A DNA stretch of 64,000 nucleotides from Roseateles hydrophilus (GTDB lineage Bacteria > Pseudomonadota > Gammaproteobacteria > Burkholderiales > Burkholderiaceae_C): assembly GCF_026712245.1 (NCBI RefSeq), contig NZ_JAPPUY010000002.1:620001-684000 (forward strand), read 5' to 3'. The translations under genes were made by a program, and so were the position numbers. Positions 49,944 to 59,642 of this stretch are shown here, piece by piece. The notes beneath the pieces are model-generated. The model had not been told where the DNA came from. It was given only the letters and a program-made list of their open reading frames with translations, and did not search any database. How positions within the stretch are numbered: position 1 is the stretch's first letter; each line of letters starts with the position of its first letter.

Positions 49944-52340
49944 ATGAACTGCATCCGCCCGCTGACCGCGGCGCTGCTGGTGGGGGCGCTCGCCCCTGCG
50001 GCCGGCGCCGACACCCTGCTCAAGCTCGACGCCCGCGCCGCCGTGCCGGCACCGACCACCGGCTACCTGAAGCTGGGCACGGCCGTCTCGCCCACCGGCG
50101 GGACGCTGGCCGCCAACAGCCAGTACCTGTTGAAGGACGGCAAGCCCTGGCTGCCGGTCATGGGCGAGTACCACTTCACACGCGCGCCGGCCTCGCAGTG
50201 GGCCGACCAGCTGCGCCTGATGAAGGCCGCGGGCCTGGACATCGTCGCCACCTATGTGTTCTGGAATCACCACCAGGAGCAGCCGGGTGCTTTCAACTGG
50301 CGCGGCAATCACGACCTGCGCCGCTTCGTGCAGCTGGCGCAGGCCGCCGGTCTGAAGGTCGTTGTGCGCCTGGGGCCGTGGTGCCACGGCGAGGCGCGCT
50401 ATGGCGGCATCCCCGACTGGGTGGTGGACGCCATGCCCACGCGCGGCAATGACCCCGAGTACCTTGGCCATGTCGACAAGCTCTATGCCGAGATCGGCGC
50501 GCAGATCAAGGGTCTGCTGTGGAAGGACGGTGGCCCGGTCGTCGGCGTGCAGCTGGAGAACGAATACAACCTGCGCGGCCCCGGCGAGGGCGAGGCCCAC
50601 ATCAGCGAGTTGAAGCGCCTGGCGCTGAAGGCCGGCATGGATGTGCCCTTCTACACCGTGACCGGCTGGGACGGCGCCGTCTACCCGTCCGGCGAGGTGA
50701 CGCCGGTGTTTGGCGGCTACCCGGACGAACCGTGGTCGCGGCAGGTCAAGGAACTGCCCCCCAAGGAGACGCATGCCTTCCGCTTCAACACCCGCGTGAG
50801 TGGCGATCTGGGCGCGCAGACCAAGGCCCACGGCGTCGGCACCGCCGAGTCGGACAAGGACAAGGTGCCCTTCTTCGGCGCCGAGTACGGCCCCGGCCTG
50901 CCGGCCATGTACCGCCGCCGCACGCTGGTGTCGCCCGACGACATCGCGTCCATGCTGCCGGTGCAGATCGGTTCGGGTGTGAACCTGCTGGGCTATTACA
51001 TGTTCCACGGCGGCCGCAACCGCGTCGGCGCGGGCGGCACCGGCCTGGAGGAAAGCACGCACAGCGGCGGCTACAACGACACGCCGCGCATCAACTACGA
51101 CTTCCAGGCGCCGCTGGGCCCGGACGGCCAGCAGCGCGAGGTGCTGACGCGGCTGCGCCCCTATCACTACTTCCTGCGCGACCATGGCGCCCAGCTCGCG
51201 ACGATGACGGTGCGCCAGCCCGAGCGCTCGCCGGCCGACCCGGCCGACCTGCAGACGCCGCGCTGGTCGGTGCGCAGCCACGGCGACAGCGGCTTCCTGT
51301 TCTTCAACAACCACGTGCGCCAGTACGCCATGCCCAAGCAGGTGGGCGTGCGCTTCGAGATCGCGCTGCCGGGTGGCACCGTGACGCTGCCGAGCAAGCC
51401 GGTGGACCTGCCGAATGGCGCCTACTTCGTGTGGCCCTTCAACCTCGACCTGGACGGCGTGACGCTGCGCCATGCCACGGCCCAGCCGGTGGCGCGCCTG
51501 GATGCCGGCGCGCAAGGGCTGGTGCACGTGTTCGCGGCCACGGCCGGCGTGGACGCCGAGTTCGCGTTGCCCGATGGGCTGAAGACCTTGCAGCCCGATG
51601 CCGGCCGGCTTCACCGCATCGGCACGCGCGCAGGCCGCCCGGTCAGCGTGCTGCTGCTGCCGCCCGCGCAGCTGGCCCAGCTGCAGATCCTGGACATCGC
51701 TGGCCAGCGCCGCCTCGTGCTCAGCGAGCAGCAGGCCTGGGTGGCCGACGGCAAGCTGCAACTGCGCGGCTTGGCCACGCAGCCGATGCGCGCGGCCGTG
51801 TTCCCGGCGTTGCCCAAGCCTGCTGCCGCCGGCCTGCAGGTGCGCCAGGACGGCCTGCTGCAGCGGCTGGAACTGGCCGCCACGCTGGCCGAGCCGGCGC
51901 TGCAGGTGCGCCAGACGCGCCAGGCCCGTTCGGCGCCGCCCATCCGCATCGGCGGCCATGCCAATGCGGCTGTCCAGCCCATCCCCGAGGCCTTCGCGGC
52001 GGCGGCCAGCTGGTCGCTGACGCTGCCCGACAAGCTGCCCGCCCAGACGGAAGACGTGCTGCTGGCGCTGGACTTCGTCGGTGACATCGGCCGCGTGTTC
52101 GCGGGCACCACGATGCTGGACGACTGGTACTACAACGGCCAGCGCTGGGAGATGGGCCTGCGGCAGTTCGCGCTCAAGCCGGGCGCGGCGCTCAAGCTCA
52201 CCGTGCTGCCGCTGCGGGCCGACGCGCCCATCTACATCGACGCCGCCCACCGCCCGGCCTTCGCGGCCGGCCAGACCCAGGTGGCCGAGCTGCGCAGCGC
52301 GCGTCTGCTGCCCGTGCGCCGGGTCAGCATCGCGCCCTGA
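49944..52340 (+). CDS. Large GH35 beta-galactosidase
   Basis: This is a 798-residue exported enzyme (signal peptide to about residue 22). The N-terminal GH35 barrel contains GEYHFTRAPASQWADQLRLM, TYVFWNHHQEQPG, the acid/base Glu in GVQLENEYNL and the nucleophile Glu in FFGAEYGPGL. The C-terminal half is a series of beta-domains, including a jelly-roll with DFVGDIGRVFAGTTMLDDWYY near residue 730. It is of a different type from the compact GH35 enzyme at 19862. With GH53 it would reduce beta-1,4-galacto-oligosaccharides to galactose. GGAGACA precedes the ATG, and a 139-base gap with a hairpin separates it from the receptor gene. Confidence 0.92.
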   Translation: MNCIRPLTAALLVGALAPAAGADTLLKLDARAAVPAPTTGYLKLGTAVSPTGGTLAANSQYLLKDGKPWLPVMGEYHFTRAPASQWADQLRLMKAAGLDIVATYVFWNHHQEQPGAFNWRGNHDLRRFVQLAQAAGLKVVVRLGPWCHGEARYGGIPDWVVDAMPTRGNDPEYLGHVDKLYAEIGAQIKGLLWKDGGPVVGVQLENEYNLRGPGEGEAHISELKRLALKAGMDVPFYTVTGWDGAVYPSGEVTPVFGGYPDEPWSRQVKELPPKETHAFRFNTRVSGDLGAQTKAHGVGTAESDKDKVPFFGAEYGPGLPAMYRRRTLVSPDDIASMLPVQIGSGVNLLGYYMFHGGRNRVGAGGTGLEESTHSGGYNDTPRINYDFQAPLGPDGQQREVLTRLRPYHYFLRDHGAQLATMTVRQPERSPADPADLQTPRWSVRSHGDSGFLFFNNHVRQYAMPKQVGVRFEIALPGGTVTLPSKPVDLPNGAYFVWPFNLDLDGVTLRHATAQPVARLDAGAQGLVHVFAATAGVDAEFALPDGLKTLQPDAGRLHRIGTRAGRPVSVLLLPPAQLAQLQILDIAGQRRLVLSEQQAWVADGKLQLRGLATQPMRAAVFPALPKPAAAGLQVRQDGLLQRLELAATLAEPALQVRQTRQARSAPPIRIGGHANAAVQPIPEAFAAAASWSLTLPDKLPAQTEDVLLALDFVGDIGRVFAGTTMLDDWYYNGQRWEMGLRQFALKPGAALKLTVLPLRADAPIYIDAAHRPAFAAGQTQVAELRSARLLPVRRVSIAP

Positions 52341-52354
52341 ATCTATACGGATTC

Positions 52355-52383
52355 TTGATAGTTAAGGGCTGTAATTCGATTAG
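52355..52383 (+). promoter_or_regulatory. Possible internal promoter before the galactan TonB receptor
   Basis: TTGATA (52355-52360) and GATTAG (52378-52383) are 17 bases apart in an AT-rich patch after the GH35 stop. The -10 is poor (3/6), so this is a weak suggestion that the receptor has its own promoter. Confidence 0.3.
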
Positions 52384-52393
52384 TGCGGAATGA

Positions 52394-52419
52394 GGCGGGC
52401 CCGTAACTTACGGCCCGCC
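52394..52419 (+). other. Strong leader hairpin before the galactan TonB receptor
   Basis: GGCGGGCC-C-GTAA pairs with TTACGGCCCGCC over twelve base pairs with one bulged C and a one-base nominal loop. It ends 60 bases before the receptor ATG. There is no T-run. It could be a leader structure that stabilises the receptor mRNA, or an attenuator between GH35 and receptor. Confidence 0.6.
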
Positions 52420-52479
52420 GGCCGTTGAGGGACCGGCAGGGCCGCAGCGCCCACACAACGATAAAGACCCGGAGATCCC

Positions 52480-55116
52480 ATGTTCCTTCGCCCGCCCGCC
52501 CCGTCCCGCCATCGCCTGGCGCTCGCGGCCAGCCTGCTGTTCACCGCGCCCGCCTGGGCGCAGCCAGCCCCCGCCACCGAGTCGCTGGAGACCGTCGTCG
52601 TCACCGGCATCAAGGCCAGTCTCTCCAAGGCGCAGGACCTCAAGCGCAACGCCGACCAGATCGTCGACTCCATCGTCGCCGACGACATCGGCAAGCTGCC
52701 GGACGCCAACGTCGCCGAGGCGCTGCAGCGCATCGCCGGCGTGCAGATCTCGCGCAACCGCGGCGAAGGTGACCGCGTGCAGGTGCGTGGCCTGTCGCAG
52801 ACGCAGACGCTGCTGAACGGCCGCGCCATCTTCACCGCCGGCAAGGAGCGCGGCCTGTCCTTCCAGGATGTGCCCGCAGAGCTGCTGGCAGGCGCCGATG
52901 TCTACAAGACGCCCACGGCCGACCAGGTCGAGGGCGGCATCGCCGGCCTCATCGACTTGCGCACCCGCAAGCCCTTCGACTTCACCGGCGCCAAGCTGGC
53001 TGCCACCGTCAAGAGCACCCAGGCCGACCTGGCCGACAAGCGCAAGTTCGAAGGCTCCGTGCTGGCCAGCAACCGCTGGGACCTGGGCGGCGGCCAGCAG
53101 GTCGGCGCGCTGGTCAGCGTGGCCAAGCAGCAGCGCGCCTACCGCGCCGACACGCAGGAGCTGGGTGCACCGGCCCAGATCGCCGACGGCTCCGGCCCGT
53201 TCGCGCCCACCGGCGTGTGGAACGCCTATGAGCTGGGCACGCGCGACCGCACCGGCGTGACCGCCGCGCTGCAGGTCCGCCCCGACCGCGACACCGAGTA
53301 CGCGCTGGACCTGCACCACACGCGTCTGAAGACGCAGACCGACACCTACGGCTTCTTCGGCTCGCCCTTCTGGGCCAACTGGACCGCCGCCACCAACCTC
53401 GGTGCGCTGTGGCCCAACGGCGCCGTCACCAAGGACGCCAGCGGCAACCTGGCCAGCGGCAAGTTCTGGGGCGCCAGCATGAGCACGTCGGCCTTCGTCG
53501 CCGACAACGACACCAAGACCACGCAGGCTGCCGTCAGTGGCAAGTGGAAGGTGCAGGACTGGACCGTCAAGTCCGAGCTGGGTCACACGAAGAGCGACTT
53601 CAGCCGCCTCTACCAGGAAGCCCGCCTGGGCGTGTGGACCAACAACCCCGCCTTCGGCTTCGACCTGACGACCGAACTGCCCTCGGCTTACCCGGTGCTG
53701 GCCGGCGCGGCTGACCTGACGACGCCGTCGCAGTACTGGGCCGACAAGGCGCTGTACTTCAAGCAGCAGAACACCGGCAAGGAAACCACGGCCCGCCTGG
53801 ACGGCGAGCGCCGCTTCGACGGCGTGCTGTCGCGCGTGCGCACCGGCGTGCGCCTGTCGGAACGCCAGGCCACGAGTGCCGAGATCAACACCATCGACAA
53901 CCTGTGGAGCGCTGCCGCCACGGGCCCGGTCGCCGGGGCCGCGCCGGCACTGGCCGCCAAGATCGGCGTCATCGGCGAGGGCGACCTGCTGAAGTACGCC
54001 GGCGCCGGCAACACGCCGCGCCAGTGGCTGTCCGTCACCGACCTGGCCTGGCTGCGCGAGCCCGCCACGGCCCGCGCCGCGATGGGCCTGACGGTGCCGG
54101 CCTTTGACGCCGCCCAGACCTTCGACTACCGCGAGAAGACCCAGGCGCTGTACGGCGTGGCCGACTTCGACAGCGAACTGGCCGGCCTGCCGCTGTCCGG
54201 CAACGTGGGCCTGCGCCATGTGCGCACCGAGGGCGAGCGCCGTTACACCACCGCGGCCGGCGCGCCCACGACGCTGAAGACCCGCGACAACGAGTGGCTG
54301 CCCAGCCTGAACGCGCGGCTGGACCTGACGGACAAGCTGGTGGCCCGCTTCGGCGCGTCCAAGGTCGTCACGCAGCCCCACTTCGACCAGCTGACGCCGT
54401 CGCTGAGCCTGAACGCCAACGACCGCACCGGCTACCTCGGCAACCCGACGCTGGGCGCACTGCATGCCCGCCAGCTGGACCTGTCGCTCGAGTACTACCT
54501 GAACAAGAGCGACCACGTCTACGGCGCCGCCTTCCACAAGCGCGTGGACGGCTTCCTGCAGACCCGCACGCAGAGCCTGGCCTACCAGGGCACGACCTAC
54601 ACCGTCTCCACGCCCAGCAATGGCGAGGACGGCAGCATCAAGGGCGTGGAAATCGGCTACCAGGCCTTCTTCACCAGCCTGCCGGGCGCGCTGCGTGGCC
54701 TGGGCCTGCAGGCCAATGCCACCTACGTGGACAGCTCCGCGCCGGGCGCGATCGCGGGCCAGAAGACGCAGCTGGAAGGTCTGTCGCGCAGCAGCTTCAA
54801 TGTGGTGGGCATGTACGACTACGAGCAGGTCGCGCTGCGCCTGGCCTACAACTACCGCAGCAAGTACCTGGCTGGTGTCAGCAACTACTACCCGAGCAAT
54901 GGCACCGTCATTGCGCAGACGCCCGTGTTCCTGAAGGGCTACGGCATGCTGGACGCTTACGCCAGCTGGGCCATCACGCCGCAGCTCAAGCTCGCTGTCG
55001 AAGCCAACAACCTGACGCGCACGGTGCGCCAGAGCACCTACGGCGTGGGCAACCTGGCCCGCGGCACCTATGCGGACGACCGCCGCTACGCCGTGTCGCT
55101 GCATCTGGATCTGTGA
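52480..55116 (+). CDS. TonB-dependent receptor of the galactan operon
   Basis: This is an 878-residue receptor with a signal peptide (to about residue 26, AWAQ), TonB-box-like ETVVVTGIK, and plug blocks NADQIVDSIVADDIGKLPD and GEGDRVQVRGLSQTQTLLNG. A long beta-barrel ends in SLHLDL. Its plug is the same type as that of the xyloglucan-locus receptor, unlike the phosphoesterase-linked one. GGAGA precedes the ATG. Between beta-galactosidase and sugar-acid genes it most likely imports galacto-oligosaccharides produced by the GH53 enzyme. Its stop overlaps the lactonase start. Confidence 0.92.
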   Translation: MFLRPPAPSRHRLALAASLLFTAPAWAQPAPATESLETVVVTGIKASLSKAQDLKRNADQIVDSIVADDIGKLPDANVAEALQRIAGVQISRNRGEGDRVQVRGLSQTQTLLNGRAIFTAGKERGLSFQDVPAELLAGADVYKTPTADQVEGGIAGLIDLRTRKPFDFTGAKLAATVKSTQADLADKRKFEGSVLASNRWDLGGGQQVGALVSVAKQQRAYRADTQELGAPAQIADGSGPFAPTGVWNAYELGTRDRTGVTAALQVRPDRDTEYALDLHHTRLKTQTDTYGFFGSPFWANWTAATNLGALWPNGAVTKDASGNLASGKFWGASMSTSAFVADNDTKTTQAAVSGKWKVQDWTVKSELGHTKSDFSRLYQEARLGVWTNNPAFGFDLTTELPSAYPVLAGAADLTTPSQYWADKALYFKQQNTGKETTARLDGERRFDGVLSRVRTGVRLSERQATSAEINTIDNLWSAAATGPVAGAAPALAAKIGVIGEGDLLKYAGAGNTPRQWLSVTDLAWLREPATARAAMGLTVPAFDAAQTFDYREKTQALYGVADFDSELAGLPLSGNVGLRHVRTEGERRYTTAAGAPTTLKTRDNEWLPSLNARLDLTDKLVARFGASKVVTQPHFDQLTPSLSLNANDRTGYLGNPTLGALHARQLDLSLEYYLNKSDHVYGAAFHKRVDGFLQTRTQSLAYQGTTYTVSTPSNGEDGSIKGVEIGYQAFFTSLPGALRGLGLQANATYVDSSAPGAIAGQKTQLEGLSRSSFNVVGMYDYEQVALRLAYNYRSKYLAGVSNYYPSNGTVIAQTPVFLKGYGMLDAYASWAITPQLKLAVEANNLTRTVRQSTYGVGNLARGTYADDRRYAVSLHLDL

Positions 55117-56012
55117 TGCAGCTGAGTGGCGAACTCGAGCTGGCGCTGCCCTTCGGCGCCACCCTTGGCGAAGGCCTGCTGTGGCAGGGCGGGCGCTGGT
55201 GGTGGACCGACATCGAGGGCGCCACGCTGCATGCGTGGCGGCCCGGTGCGGCGGCAGCCGAGTCCTGCCGCCTGCCGGACCGGCTGGGCAGCTTTGCCCA
55301 CACCGCGTCCGGCCGCGTGCTGCTGGGCCTGGCCAAGCGGCTGTGCATCGCCACGCTGGGCGACGATCTGTCGCTGACGCAGCTGCAGACGCTGGCGCCC
55401 GTGGACGCGGCCGAGTCGCGCACCCGCATCAACGACGGCCGCACCGACCGGCGCGGCTACTTCGTGTTCGGCACGCTGAACGAGGCCAAGGAAAAGCGGC
55501 CCATCGCCAGCTTCTACCAGTTCTCGCTGCAGCACGGCCTGCGCCGGCTGGCGCTGCCGGCGGTGGCCATCGCCAACAGCATCTGCTTCAGCCTGGACGG
55601 CCGCACGATGTACTTCTGCGACTCGCTGAGCCAGCGCATCCAGCAGTGCGACTACGACGCCGAGACCGCCCAGGTCGACCACGTGCGCCTGTTCACGCAG
55701 ATGGACCGCCCCGATGCCTGGCCCGACGGCTCGGTCATCGACGCCGAGGGCTGCCTGTGGAACGCGCAGTGGGGCGCGGGCCGTGTGGCACGCTACGACC
55801 CCGCGGGCCGGCTGATGGGCGCCTTTGACGCCCCGGCCGCCCACACCAGCTGCCCCGCCCTTGGCGGCGAGGCGCTGGACCATTTGATGATCACCACTGC
55901 CCGCGCCGAGCTGGGCCGAGAGGCCCTGGCCGCGCAGCCGCTGTCCGGCAGCCTGTTCGGACGGCGCCTGCCCCGGGCGCTGGGCGTACCCGATACCTTG
56001 TTCCAAGACTGA
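55116..56012 (+). CDS. SMP-30/gluconolactonase-family sugar lactonase
   Basis: This is a 298-residue cytoplasmic lactonase (no signal peptide). The six-bladed propeller has the metal-binding Glu in LGEGLLWQ, Asn/Asp in RINDGRTDRRGYFVFGT and ANSICFSLDGRTMYFCDS, and the C-terminal WPDGSVIDAEGCLWNAQWG typical of the family. In this operon it should hydrolyse D-galactonolactone, made by the SDR dehydrogenase, to galactonate for DgoD. L-arabinonolactone is another possible substrate given the AraF-like transporter. Confidence 0.9.
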   Translation: MQLSGELELALPFGATLGEGLLWQGGRWWWTDIEGATLHAWRPGAAAAESCRLPDRLGSFAHTASGRVLLGLAKRLCIATLGDDLSLTQLQTLAPVDAAESRTRINDGRTDRRGYFVFGTLNEAKEKRPIASFYQFSLQHGLRRLALPAVAIANSICFSLDGRTMYFCDSLSQRIQQCDYDAETAQVDHVRLFTQMDRPDAWPDGSVIDAEGCLWNAQWGAGRVARYDPAGRLMGAFDAPAAHTSCPALGGEALDHLMITTARAELGREALAAQPLSGSLFGRRLPRALGVPDTLFQD

Positions 56013-56024
56013 GGAGACCTGACC

Positions 56025-57002
56025 ATGAAGATGCAACGACGCGCATTCACCCTGGCCGCACTGGCCACGCCCTTCGCGCTGCAAGCCGCCGAGCCGGTCA
56101 AGGTCGGCTTCCTCGTCAAGCAGGCCGAGGAACCCTGGTTCCAGGACGAATGGAAGTTTGCTGAACAGGCTGCCAAGGACAAGGGCTTCACGCTCGTGAA
56201 GATCGGCATCCCCAACGGCGAGAAGACGCTGGCCGCCATCGACAACCTGGCCGCGCAGAAGGCCGTCGGCCTCGTCATCTGCGCGCCCGACGTGAAGCTG
56301 GGCGTGGCCATCAACCGCGCGGCCAAGCGCCACAAGCTCAAGGTCATGTCCGTGGACGACCAGCTCGTCGACGGCGCCGGCAAGCCGATCGCCGACATTC
56401 CGCACATGGGCATCTCGGGCTATGAGATCGGCAAGCAGGTCGGCGCCGGGCTGCTGGCCGAGATCAAGGCCCGCGGCTGGAAGCTTGAAGAAGTTGGCGT
56501 GCTGCGCGTTGCCTACGACCAGCTGCCCACCGGCCGCGAGCGCACCATGGGCGCCGCCGACGCGCTGAAGGCCGCCGGCATGCCCGCCGCCAACATCATC
56601 GACGCGCCGCAGGCCAAGACCGACACCGAGAGCGCCTTCAATGCGGCCAACATCGCGTTCACGAAGAACGCCAAGTTCAAGAAGTGGGTCGCCTTCGGCC
56701 TGAACGACGAAGCCGCGCTGGGCGCCGTGCGTGCCGGCGAGGGCCGCGGCATCAAGGCCGACGCGATGCTGGCCATCGGCATCGGCGGCAGCCAGACGGC
56801 GCTGAACGAGTTCACCAAGCCCACGCCCACCGGCTTCTTCGGCACCGTGCTGATCAGCCCCAAGCGCCACGGCTACGAGACCGCGACCATGGTGTTCGAG
56901 TGGGCCACGCAGGGCAAGCAGCCGCCGGCCGTCACGCTGACCAGCGGCGTGCTGATGACCCGTCAGAACCAAGCGGACATCCGCAAGCAAATGGGTTTGT
57001 GA
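56025..57002 (+). CDS. araF: AraF-like periplasmic arabinose/galactose-binding protein
   Basis: This is a 325-residue binding protein with a leader [20 protein letters not shown] (twin-Arg, possibly Tat). Its mature sequence tracks E. coli AraF block by block: [59 protein letters not shown] and [14 protein letters not shown]. AraF binds L-arabinose and also D-galactose. Since all metabolic genes around it are for galactose, galactose or both sugars of arabinogalactan may be its ligand. GGAGACC precedes the ATG. The stop overlaps araG. Confidence 0.93.
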   Translation: MKMQRRAFTLAALATPFALQAAEPVKVGFLVKQAEEPWFQDEWKFAEQAAKDKGFTLVKIGIPNGEKTLAAIDNLAAQKAVGLVICAPDVKLGVAINRAAKRHKLKVMSVDDQLVDGAGKPIADIPHMGISGYEIGKQVGAGLLAEIKARGWKLEEVGVLRVAYDQLPTGRERTMGAADALKAAGMPAANIIDAPQAKTDTESAFNAANIAFTKNAKFKKWVAFGLNDEAALGAVRAGEGRGIKADAMLAIGIGGSQTALNEFTKPTPTGFFGTVLISPKRHGYETATMVFEWATQGKQPPAVTLTSGVLMTRQNQADIRKQMGL

Positions 57003-58507
57003 TGGCGGCTCTGCAGTTCGACAACATCAGCAAGGTCTTCCCCGGCGTCAAGGCGCTGAACGGGGTGAGCTTTGAGGCCCGGCCGGGCCAGGTCATGGGC
57101 CTGCTCGGCGAGAACGGCGCGGGCAAGAGCACGCTGCTGAAGATCCTGGGCGGCCAGTACAAGCCCGACGGCGGGCGCCTGGTCGTGGACGGCCAGGAGC
57201 GCCACTTCGGTTCAGCTGGCGACGCCATTGCCGCCGGCGTGGCCATCATTCACCAGGAGCTGCAGTACGTGGCCGAGCTGACCGTGGCCGAGAACGTGCT
57301 GCTGGGCCGCCTGCCTACGCGCTTCGGCCTCGTCGACCACAAGGCCGCGCGCCAGATGGTGGCCGCGCAGCTGGCCAATATCGGCGTGGACCTGGACCCG
57401 GCCGCGCGCCTGTCGGACCTGTCCATCGCGCAGCGCCAGATGGTGGAGATCTGCAAGGCCGTCATGCAGGACGCCAAGGTCATCGCCTTCGACGAGCCCA
57501 CCAGCAGCCTGTCGCATCGCGAGACCGAGATCCTGTTCCGCCTCGTCAAGCGGCTGCGTTCTGAGGGCCGCACGCTGATCTACATCTCGCACCGCCTGGA
57601 AGAGCTGTACGAGCTGTGCGATGCCTGCACCATCTTCCGCGACGGCCGCAAGATCGTCACGCATGACGTGATGGCCGACGTGCCGCGCGACCGCCTCATC
57701 AGCGACATGGTGGGCCGCGAGGTGAAGGACATCTACGACTACCGCAGCCGCCAGCAGGGGCCGGTGCGCCTGGAGGCGCGCGGCCTGCGCAGCGACCGCC
57801 TGCCCGAGCCGCTGAGCTTCGCGATGCGCGGCGGCGAGGTGCTGGGCTTCTTCGGCCTGGTGGGCGCGGGACGCAGCGAGCTGATGCGCCTGCTGTACGG
57901 CGCCGACCCGCGCCGCGGCGGCGAGGTGCTGCTGGACGGCCAGCCCGTGCGCGCCAGCGCGCCGGCCGACGCGATTGCCGCCGGCATCGTCCTGTGCCCC
58001 GAGGACCGGAAGGAGCAGGGCATCCTGGCCCACTCGTCGGTGGCCGAGAACATCAACATCAGCTGCCGCCGCCACGGCCTGGCCGGCGGCGTGTTCCTGC
58101 GGCATGCGCAGGAGGCGCAGCGCGCCGACGACTTCATCAAGAAGCTGCGCATCAAGACGCCCAACCGCGAGCAGGAGATCCGCCTGCTGTCGGGCGGCAA
58201 CCAGCAGAAGGTCATCCTGGCGCGCTGGCTGGCCGAGCCGGGCCTGAAGGTGCTCATCCTCGACGAGCCGACCCGCGGCATCGACGTGGGCGCCAAGAAC
58301 GAGATCTACAAGATCATTCACGACGTGGCCGCTTCGGGCTGCTGCGTCATCGTCATCTCCAGCGAGCTGCCCGAGGTGCTGGGCATCTCCGACCGCCTCA
58401 TCGTGATGCGCGACGGCCGCATCAGCGGCGAACTGGACCGCGCCTCGGCCAGCGAAACCGCTGCGCTGGCGCTCGCACTGCCTGACGGCGCCACCGCGGC
58501 GCACTGA
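57002..58507 (+). CDS. araG: AraG-like sugar ABC transporter ATPase
   Basis: This is a 501-residue fused double ATPase of the CUT2 family. The first half has Walker [17 protein letters not shown], signature [12 protein letters not shown] and Walker [13 protein letters not shown]. The second half has [16 protein letters not shown] in the Walker A position, [15 protein letters not shown] and [16 protein letters not shown]. Degenerate second Walker A is normal in this family. It powers import by AraF and AraH. It is coupled by TGATG with araF and lies two bases before araH. Confidence 0.94.
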   Translation: MAALQFDNISKVFPGVKALNGVSFEARPGQVMGLLGENGAGKSTLLKILGGQYKPDGGRLVVDGQERHFGSAGDAIAAGVAIIHQELQYVAELTVAENVLLGRLPTRFGLVDHKAARQMVAAQLANIGVDLDPAARLSDLSIAQRQMVEICKAVMQDAKVIAFDEPTSSLSHRETEILFRLVKRLRSEGRTLIYISHRLEELYELCDACTIFRDGRKIVTHDVMADVPRDRLISDMVGREVKDIYDYRSRQQGPVRLEARGLRSDRLPEPLSFAMRGGEVLGFFGLVGAGRSELMRLLYGADPRRGGEVLLDGQPVRASAPADAIAAGIVLCPEDRKEQGILAHSSVAENINISCRRHGLAGGVFLRHAQEAQRADDFIKKLRIKTPNREQEIRLLSGGNQQKVILARWLAEPGLKVLILDEPTRGIDVGAKNEIYKIIHDVAASGCCVIVISSELPEVLGISDRLIVMRDGRISGELDRASASETAALALALPDGATAAH

Positions 58508-58509
58508 CC

Positions 58510-59502
58510 ATGAACACGACCACCTCCACGACCGCCGCGTCGCCCAGCCCCGCCATGACCCACACCTCCCGCGCCCTGCTCAAGGAGCACAGCATGACGC
58601 TGGGCTACCTGGTGCTCTTCGTCGTGCTGTCCTTCAGCGTCGAGAACTTCTTCTCGTCGGCCAACATCGTCGGCCTGCTGCTGTCGGTGGCGCAGATCGG
58701 CATGGTGGCTTGCACCATGATGCTGTGCCTGGCCTCGCGGGATTTCGACCTCAGCGTCGGCTCCACGATTGCCTTCGCCGGCGTGCTGGGCGCCATGGTG
58801 CTGGAGAGCACCGGCAGCGTGCCCATCGCCATCGGCGCCGGTCTGCTGGCCGGTGCGCTGATCGGCGCGGGCAATGGCGTGCTGATCGCCTACCTGCGCG
58901 TCAATGCGCTGATCGCCACGCTGGCGACCATGCTGATGGTGCGCGGCCTCGCGTTCATCGCGTCCCAGGGCCAGGCCGTGGGCATTGCCGATGAGAGCTT
59001 CTTCGCCTTCGGCGACACCGTGGTGCTGGGTCTGCCGCTGCCGATCTGGATGACGGTGGTGTGCTTCATCATCTTCGGCGTGCTGCTCAACCACACGGTG
59101 TTCGGCCGCAACACGCTGGCCATCGGCGGCAACCCCGAGGCCGCGCGCCTGGCCGGCGTGCGCGTGGAGCGGCTGCGCGTGTGGATCTTCCTGCTGCAGG
59201 GCGTCGTCGCGGCGCTGGCAGGCCTGATCCTGTCGGCCCGCATCACCAGCGGCCAGCCCAATGCGGCCACCGGCTTCGAGCTGGACGTCATCTCCGCCTG
59301 CGTGCTGGGCGGCGTGTCGCTGGCCGGCGGCAAGGCGCGCATCTTCGGCGTCGTCATCGGCGTGCTCATCATGGGCACGGTCGAGAACGTCATGAACCTG
59401 CTGAACGTCGATGCGTTCTACCAGTACCTGGTGCGCGGCCTGATCCTGCTGGCTGCCGTGCTTCTGGACCAACTGAAGACTCGCGGTGAACGTCGTTCAT
59501 AA
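58510..59502 (+). CDS. araH: AraH-like sugar ABC transporter permease
   Basis: This is a 330-residue inner-membrane permease of the CUT2 family, with about eight to ten hydrophobic segments. CLASRDFDLSVGSTIAFAGV, NGVLIAYLRVNALIATLATML and IGGNPEAARLAGVRVERLRVWIF are its hallmarks. The start at 58510 gives an N-terminal Ser/Thr-rich tail; an ATG at 58555 or 58594 could be the true start. A 140-base gap with three hairpins separates it from the galactanase gene. Confidence 0.94.
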   Translation: MNTTTSTTAASPSPAMTHTSRALLKEHSMTLGYLVLFVVLSFSVENFFSSANIVGLLLSVAQIGMVACTMMLCLASRDFDLSVGSTIAFAGVLGAMVLESTGSVPIAIGAGLLAGALIGAGNGVLIAYLRVNALIATLATMLMVRGLAFIASQGQAVGIADESFFAFGDTVVLGLPLPIWMTVVCFIIFGVLLNHTVFGRNTLAIGGNPEAARLAGVRVERLRVWIFLLQGVVAALAGLILSARITSGQPNAATGFELDVISACVLGGVSLAGGKARIFGVVIGVLIMGTVENVMNLLNVDAFYQYLVRGLILLAAVLLDQLKTRGERRS

Positions 59503-59536
59503 CGTGAAGCCCCTCGCCCAAGGCAAGCCTCGGTCG

Positions 59537-59615
59537 GTCCCCCGAGGGGACGGCGATGCTCGCGGGGCGTGCCCCGCTCGCACATCGCCAGACGGGCCGG
59601 CTTGGGAGCGGCCCG
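59537..59615 (+). repeat. Three consecutive hairpins, REP-like block in the operon
   Basis: GTCCCC-cga-GGGGAC (59537-59551) comes first. A composite stem GGCGATG...CATCGCC (59552-59558 with 59583-59589) encloses CGGGGC-gt-GCCCCG (59563-59576). CGGGCCG-nine bases-CGGCCCG (59593-59615) completes the block. Three stems within 80 bases and no T-run resemble repetitive extragenic palindromes rather than a terminator. They separate importer and galactanase cistrons. Confidence 0.65.
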
Positions 59616-59642
59616 GCGCTCGGCCCGCGAGAAAGCACTGAG

